This document shows positions 31,421 to 36,725 of a stretch of DNA of 36,725 bases, piece after piece (position 1 is the stretch's first letter; every line of letters starts with the position of its first letter). Source of the stretch: Lingula anatina (Eukaryota > Brachiopoda > Lingulata > Lingulida > Lingulidae); contig NW_019775438.1 in assembly GCF_001039355.2 (NCBI RefSeq), positions 334,420 through 371,144 of the forward strand, written 5' to 3'. Below the pieces are notes generated by a model, which saw nothing but the letters and a program-made list of their open reading frames with translations, ran no database searches and was not told the DNA's origin. A program made the translations under genes and the position numbers.

Positions 31421-31741
31421 CATCCATCAATACGATTACAATTTCAGGACCATTCAGTTCAAATTCACATAATGAATGTCCTAATATTTGAAAAATGATG
31501 ACAGTGCATCAAATAATATGACATATTCTTTAAAGACATAAATACCAATGCAACTGCTTATATGGAAATACAGAACATGTGCAGAGCCTCAGGTGGATAA
31601 CATATACCTGTAATTCCAATAAAGCTGCTATTCAAACGTTTAATCTTTGAGTTGATATACATGTATATATACTACGATGTAACTTTTAACTCCCATCCAC
31701 CTGAGGTTCTGCACATTTCCATTTTATATATCATATATAAC

Positions 31742-31742
<1 letters not shown>

Positions 31743-31810
<68 letters not shown>
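31743..31810. repeat. (TA)n microsatellite
   Basis: About 34 TA dinucleotides. It creates a spurious Tyr-Ile repeat frame on the minus strand. Confidence 0.95.
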
Positions 31811-31813
<3 letters not shown>

Positions 31814-32292
31814 GTAGAATCATAAGAATCATAAGTATAATCAATCTTAAGAATCATTCTTGTAAGCTAAAAAAAATAGTAAGTTACACAGTTTTCTTTC
31901 CATAACTTTAATGGTGGCAGTGCACAAAGTAATTTTTTTTTGTCAATTTTGATGCAATGTTACATAATGATTAACTGTATAAATACCACCAATTTTTAAA
32001 TATCTACTATGAAAAACATGGACATTAAGAAAATTTGATTACCACTGGGCTTCATGCCCAATGGAGCTTTAAGTCCCACATTGAAAATTCCAAGTGCGAA
32101 AGATAAAAATTTTCTCAAAAAAACAAAAAAGACAAGGCAGCAAAGCTGTCAAATGTACAGACAAAAAAAACAGAAAAAAAAGATGCAAAATAAGTCTTTT
32201 TGTCAATTTTGATGCAATAATAAATAATGCTTATAATAGCACAGTCAGTCAACACTGATTTTTAATCATGCACAACAGGTAACATGGTCAAT

Positions 32293-32455
32293 AAGAGGAG
32301 CAGATCCAGAGATATTTTCTGACAGTATTTCAAAGTATCTTTGTTGATCTATCCTCCATTTTGATGTCTTCCAACAGAAAAATAGATACCCATCAATATA
32401 AACTTTAAAATCTGACTGTCTTCCAGGAGACCCAGAAGATGGTCTCAATACACCC
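32293..32455 (-). repeat. CTGGGTCTT dispersed repeat, copy 4
   Basis: Minus strand reads CTGGGTCTCCTGGAAGACAG, TATTGATGGGTATCTATTTT and AAAATATCTCTGGATCTGCT. Confidence 0.65.
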
Positions 32456-34384
32456 CTTCAATAAGATTACAGTTTCATGACCATGAGAGTTAAAATTCAC
32501 ATGATGAAAGTCCCAATATATGAAAAATGATGACAGTGCATAAAATATGACATAGTGTTTAAAGACATAAGTGCCAATACAACTGCTTATGTGGAAATAC
32601 AGAAAATGTGCAGAGGTTCAGGTGGATGGGAATTAAAAGTCACATCTTAAAAATGCCAGTGTTGGAAAAAAATGAAAAAGAAAACAACAAAAATATAATT
32701 CCAATGAAGCTGCTATTCACTGCTTCCTTATTATGGACATTATGTTATCTAGCAGAGAGCTTAACCTTTGGAAGTTTACAGGGAAATATCAACAAGTGTG
32801 CTTTATTAAATCTCATTTAATGGCCAATTAATTAGGCAAATGAGTTTATAGCACTGAACTTAGCCCAGTGAATACCCAAGGGGAATTTACAGACTGACCA
32901 CACAAATTTGTCTATCAAAGGTCTTCAGGCCCATAAGTCACACCTTAAGAAAAGCAGAAAATAATAATGCACAAAAACAGGAGACTGCCAATTCTGATGC
33001 AATAATATATTATGTTTAACTGCGCAGTCAACATCAAATTTTAATTATGCACAACAGGTAACACTGATGAAAGGTAAAAGCATAAGGCTTCAGGCCCATC
33101 AGAGTTCAAGTTTACAGTTAGAAAGTGACAGAATGAGAAAAATGAAAATTTCACAAAAAATGCATAAATTCAATAAAAATGATAATCCAATAGAGCTGGT
33201 TTTCCAATATGAGCTGTATGTCAATCCTAAGAATCATTCTTGTAAGACTATAGTTCAAAAATGGAAAGTAACACTTTACATAATATTAATGGTACTAAGT
33301 ACTAAGTAGGTTTCTTGTCAATTTTGATGCAATATTACACAATGCTTAACTGTATAAATACCACCAATTTTTAAATATCTACTATTAAAAACATGGACAT
33401 TAAGAAAATTTGATTACCACTGGGCTTCATGCCCAAGGGAGCTATAAGTCCCACATTGAAAATTGCAACATGTGAAAGATAAAAATGTTACCAAAAAACC
33501 TGTATTACTTCCAAACAATTAACTAATGAGACAATTTTTCAAATGAAGCTGTATTTCAGTCCTATGTTTCTTTCCTGTAAGTGTGAGAAGAGCAAGTGAC
33601 ATGGTTTTCCTTTCACCGCCACTACGGAGGGTTTTGTTCAATTTTGATGCAATATTACACAATGCTTAACAGCATAATAACCATAATTTTTTAATAATAA
33701 AATAAAAGTATCATGGATATTCAGAAAATGTAACTATAGCCCATAGAGTTCAGAGTAACACCTTGTGTATATTCATCAGTTCTGTAAGTTTTAAGCCACA
33801 AGGTAAAATGTTTTTTCACTTACCATGTTATCTGTATTGCATATATGCTGAAAAAAGTGAAAAAACAGCATAACTTCCATAAAAATGATCCAATCATGCT
33901 GATTTTCGAACTTGACCTGCGTATTATGAATATTTATCAGATCTGTAAGTTTCAAGCCAAAAGAAAAAACGGTTTTCACTTATCATGTTATTGGTAAAAG
34001 TGCACGACGACGGCGACAGCAGCGAATACAGACGCAGGTGACTACTATATGTACAGACACATCTGTGTCTGTACATAAAAATCACAATTTATCTACTTTG
34101 TTATTTGAAATGAATATGTTTTTCACAAAATTTCATTTCAGCAAAATATTGTGAGGTAAACCATCATTAATGCAAAAATGCTCCTGGCACATGAGGAAAT
34201 TTCACATGATTAATTATTATATTATTCTTTCAATTATACTGAGAACTCCTCTCAGGTGTGATGCTGTCAAATTGTTCAAACATTCAGTTAATAGTTATTT
34301 CACTTATCCAAACCACTGGGGGATCTAGAATGGTACACAGAATAAATGTGCTCCCCTGATTTGGGGATCCCAGCTTCCTCCACT

Positions 34385-35060
34385 TAAAAACAGAAAGGGA
34401 GCAAAACAAGCACAAAAAAAAAAAAAAAAATGAAATTTCCATGCCTAAAGTCTAGATATTATGGATTTGGAATAAATAATCAAGCATATCAAACTTAGAT
34501 ATACATGAGCAAGGCAGTTTTTCACACTTTTAAGTACTTTTTCAAAGGTAAAAAATGCTGTTTTAGAGTTGCAGAGTGACTCATGGTAAAAAGTAACCTA
34601 ACCCCCTCCCCCAGCAAAATCCTGGGTTTGCTAGTGCAAATATATAATCAAAATTCACTCTGTAAAACTGATCCCCAAATAAATCAAATCCCCAACTGGG
34701 AAGAATGACACAGGGTCAATGGAGTGATTTTAAAAGGCCTTTCTCACTAAGTGACCACTATCTAAGTCTGCATTTGTAAATGACCTATTCATTTGACATT
34801 TCTAAGGACAGGCTAAAAGGTCTTCCTGGTCTCTCATCTATTTTTAGAAATGCTCTTTCATTCTGTATCATGCTCAGGTCAATTTCTGAATGGTCCTTGA
34901 AGACTATCAGGAAAGATTTTTCTCCAATCTCATCTGTTTACAACTTGACAATTGAGCCCTAATTTATAAATTCTTAATTTATTCATTGCCCAAAAACTCT
35001 TTTACGTCTGTATTAACCAACATCAGGTCATGAAATGTGAAGAAAGATATAAACACTTCA
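34385..35060. repeat. Inverted duplicate (pair with 26153-26815)
   Basis: Inverted copy of 26153-26815, diverged by scattered substitutions and short indels. The left edge adjoins an A-rich run near 34415. Confidence 0.8.
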
Positions 35061-36080
35061 AAAAAACTTAATTGTAACCATTTAAAATTTCCAAAACACT
35101 TCTTTTTTAGATGATTATTAAAGCAAATAAAAATAAAAATCTACTTAATTCTGACTGTAACCCCCCTCGCCCAATATTGATATTGAAGCAGTTTCTTACA
35201 CAGCATCCAGGTAAACCCATTGCACTAGCTGGATAGATCCAATTCTGTGGGGATTCTTGTTAAAATGCAATCAGTATAATCAGCTTAATTGCCTGACACG
35301 CCTCCTCGAGTGAAAGAGCTTCCTGGAGCCTTTAACTCAACGTGCATGCACAATAGTTAATGCCCCCTTGCTGGTCTAGGCGGCAAGCTAGAATTCCTGC
35401 AGAGTTGAATGGATGTGGCTAGTATGGTGGGATTTATCTGAATGCCCCCCCCCCCCCAGTTAACAGACACTGTCACAGTGCTAACACATTGTCATGTAGA
35501 CAGGCTGAACCAAACACTCTTTTCTGCTTACCTCCATTGGTTTGTAAAAATTGTGTACTATTTAAGCCCCAGCAAACATAGACAATAGCCCAGCATTGAG
35601 CAGCTTGATATGCTGGCTTAATTGTGCTTATCTCAACTCTTGTTCTGTACGTTCCACTGCATGGAAATCAAAATTATTGTGGTGTCCTCACTCCCACTAA
35701 TGATGCAAGACTGCCAACTGTTTTTTTTCCTTCCTGTCAAAAGCAGATCTTTCTGTGTATTTATATACTAAATCTTTTCCTTTACAGATATACTGATTAG
35801 AATTTTTTGTTAGGAATGAAGTTGGTGCCACTTAATAAAAAATCCCTGACAACAGGTTGCAGTGTAGCGCTTGAGGGCACTGCCTTGATTTTATTTCCAC
35901 CTACAGTTTTTTTTAGTGTGCTAATCTACTGATGGATTTGCCAAAAAATTTTTTAGTTTTTGTTTACACCTCATGAAATGTTGACAAGGAAGTTTTGAAG
36001 TAACCGTTAGTATATCTGCTCTTTTTTATTCATTAGCTTCCTTGTTGTTTTTTTTTTTTTTACTGACACTACTTGCTGCA
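35060..36080. other. No gene recognised
   Basis: Mixed AT-rich sequence with a 13-C run (35445-35457) and a poly-T stretch near 36048. No domain or splice-linked coding was seen. Confidence 0.5.
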
Positions 36081-36089
36081 CTTCAGTGT

Positions 36090-36260
36090 ACCAATGGTCA
36101 GATGGAAGCCACATCCTGGGTCTTTCAGAAGATGGTCAAAATTTTCAAGTTTTCATTGAAGTGCATCTAATTTTTTGTCAAATGACAGTCAAAAATGGGG
36201 AAATTGATCAAAAAATAATTTGGAATACTGTCAGAAAATATCCCTGGATTCGCCCCGGTC
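36090..36260 (+). repeat. CTGGGTCTT dispersed repeat, copy 5
   Basis: CTGGGTCTTTCAGAAGATGG, TTTTCATTGAAGTGCATCTA, GTCAAAAATGGGG and ACTGTCAGAAAATATCCCTG, in the same order as the copy at 20173-20330. Confidence 0.65.
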
Positions 36261-36519
36261 TATTTCTTGTGTTGTTTTTTAAAAAATAGAAATATGTGCT
36301 TCTTTGTTCATTTGTGAACATTTCACAGGTAGAAAAGGTCATTTTTAACTCCATATGGCATCACTGATAACACATTGGTAAAAACTCCCCATCAATATTC
36401 AAATTTATCAATTCAAAAACAAATGAAATAAAAAGAAGATAAATTTTTCTAAAAAAAAAATAAATACCCTTTGCACTTTGTTCTAATGTGTTATTACAAT
36501 AAACATCCTAATAAAATAC

Positions 36520-36690
36520 ACAAAAGTCAAGTCTTGAATGAACAAGAATTTCATTAAAACACTTTATTTTAACATATCAGTACAAGTGAATAAATTTAAA
36601 ATGTGGCTTGAGTCAGTGTCCAACACATATACATATATCAACATGTAATCACAATGTCATGGTCAAATCTAATCTTTAAAATAACTTCTG
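36520..36690 (-). other. Candidate 3' end with poly(A) signal, copy 2
   Basis: Similar to 28755-28925, with minus-strand AATAAA at 36563-36568. If it is a 3' UTR, the matching gene would lie beyond the right edge of the window, as in a tandem family. Confidence 0.35.
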
Positions 36691-36725
36691 TTGGACTAAG
36701 GGAGATCAATATGTTCTGTTTTCTT

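Larger units (their letters stand above)
31130..34060. repeat. Array of degenerate units marked by TCAATTTTGATGCAA
   Basis: The marker occurs near 31204, 31944, 32200, 32987 (variant), 33318 and 33638. Two longer shared blocks: 31845-32115 with 33220-33490 (CCACTGGGCTTCATGCCCAA), and 31200-31480 with 32195-32480. No coding was recognised. Confidence 0.7.

Noticed and set aside
31672-31857. Frame with a Tyr-Ile repeat
   Set aside because: Translation of a (TA)n microsatellite.

Overview
This is AT-rich, intron-rich eukaryotic DNA. It holds one large split gene on the minus strand, embedded in and flanked by dense dispersed repeats. The gene content (a receptor-tyrosine-kinase-like protein with EMI and EGF modules) and the repeat style suggest an invertebrate animal, most likely a marine deuterostome (hemichordate, echinoderm or amphioxus-like). 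The species cannot be fixed from the sequence alone. No rRNA, tRNA or CRISPR array was recognised, and no plus-strand gene was found.

Layout. 1-12.6 kb: no host gene recognised. Transposon remnants include a 1.2-kb long-TIR element with 9-bp target duplications (212-1418), a CCCAGCAGGCATA element with nested inverted arms (2793-4113), one copy of a repeat with ~145-bp internal tandem units (about 2211-5335), a foldback element (6635-6881), two CTCCGCCAAGG repeats, two perfect palindromes, and a CCTCGGTCACAACCGG-ended element (8293-9218). 12.7-25.9 kb: a 24-exon minus-strand gene. The hand-assembled splice model closes in frame over 3462 nt (1153 aa plus stop): signal peptide, EMI domain, two EGF modules, beta-rich modules, a third EGF, a second set of the same beta-rich modules, one transmembrane helix, juxtamembrane region and a tyrosine-kinase-like domain. 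The kinase fold is clear, but HRD reads HKR, DFG reads GFG, the glycine loop is broken and APE reads ALE. The product is therefore a predicted receptor pseudokinase. 24.3-26.0 kb and 29.4-31.1 kb: the first four coding exons plus putative promoter exist twice in the same orientation. The upstream copy is open and splice-competent but lacks downstream receptor exons. 26.8-28.6 kb: an inverted second copy of the 145-bp-unit repeat lies between the two cassettes. 31.1-36.7 kb: no gene recognised; several repeat families are interleaved. Two similar segments with minus-strand poly(A) signals (28.8 kb and 36.5 kb) may be 3' ends of tandem paralogues.

How it fits together. The main gene should make a single-pass cell-surface receptor whose intracellular domain binds or scaffolds rather than phosphorylates. 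The ectodomain grew by duplication of a six-exon block, shown by identical intron phases. The upstream duplicate could serve as an alternative 5' cassette giving the receptor a second EMI-EGF head, or as a small secreted EMI-EGF protein. By-eye comparison shows many more amino-acid replacements than silent changes between the cassettes while all cysteines are kept, so this is the most interesting part of the window.
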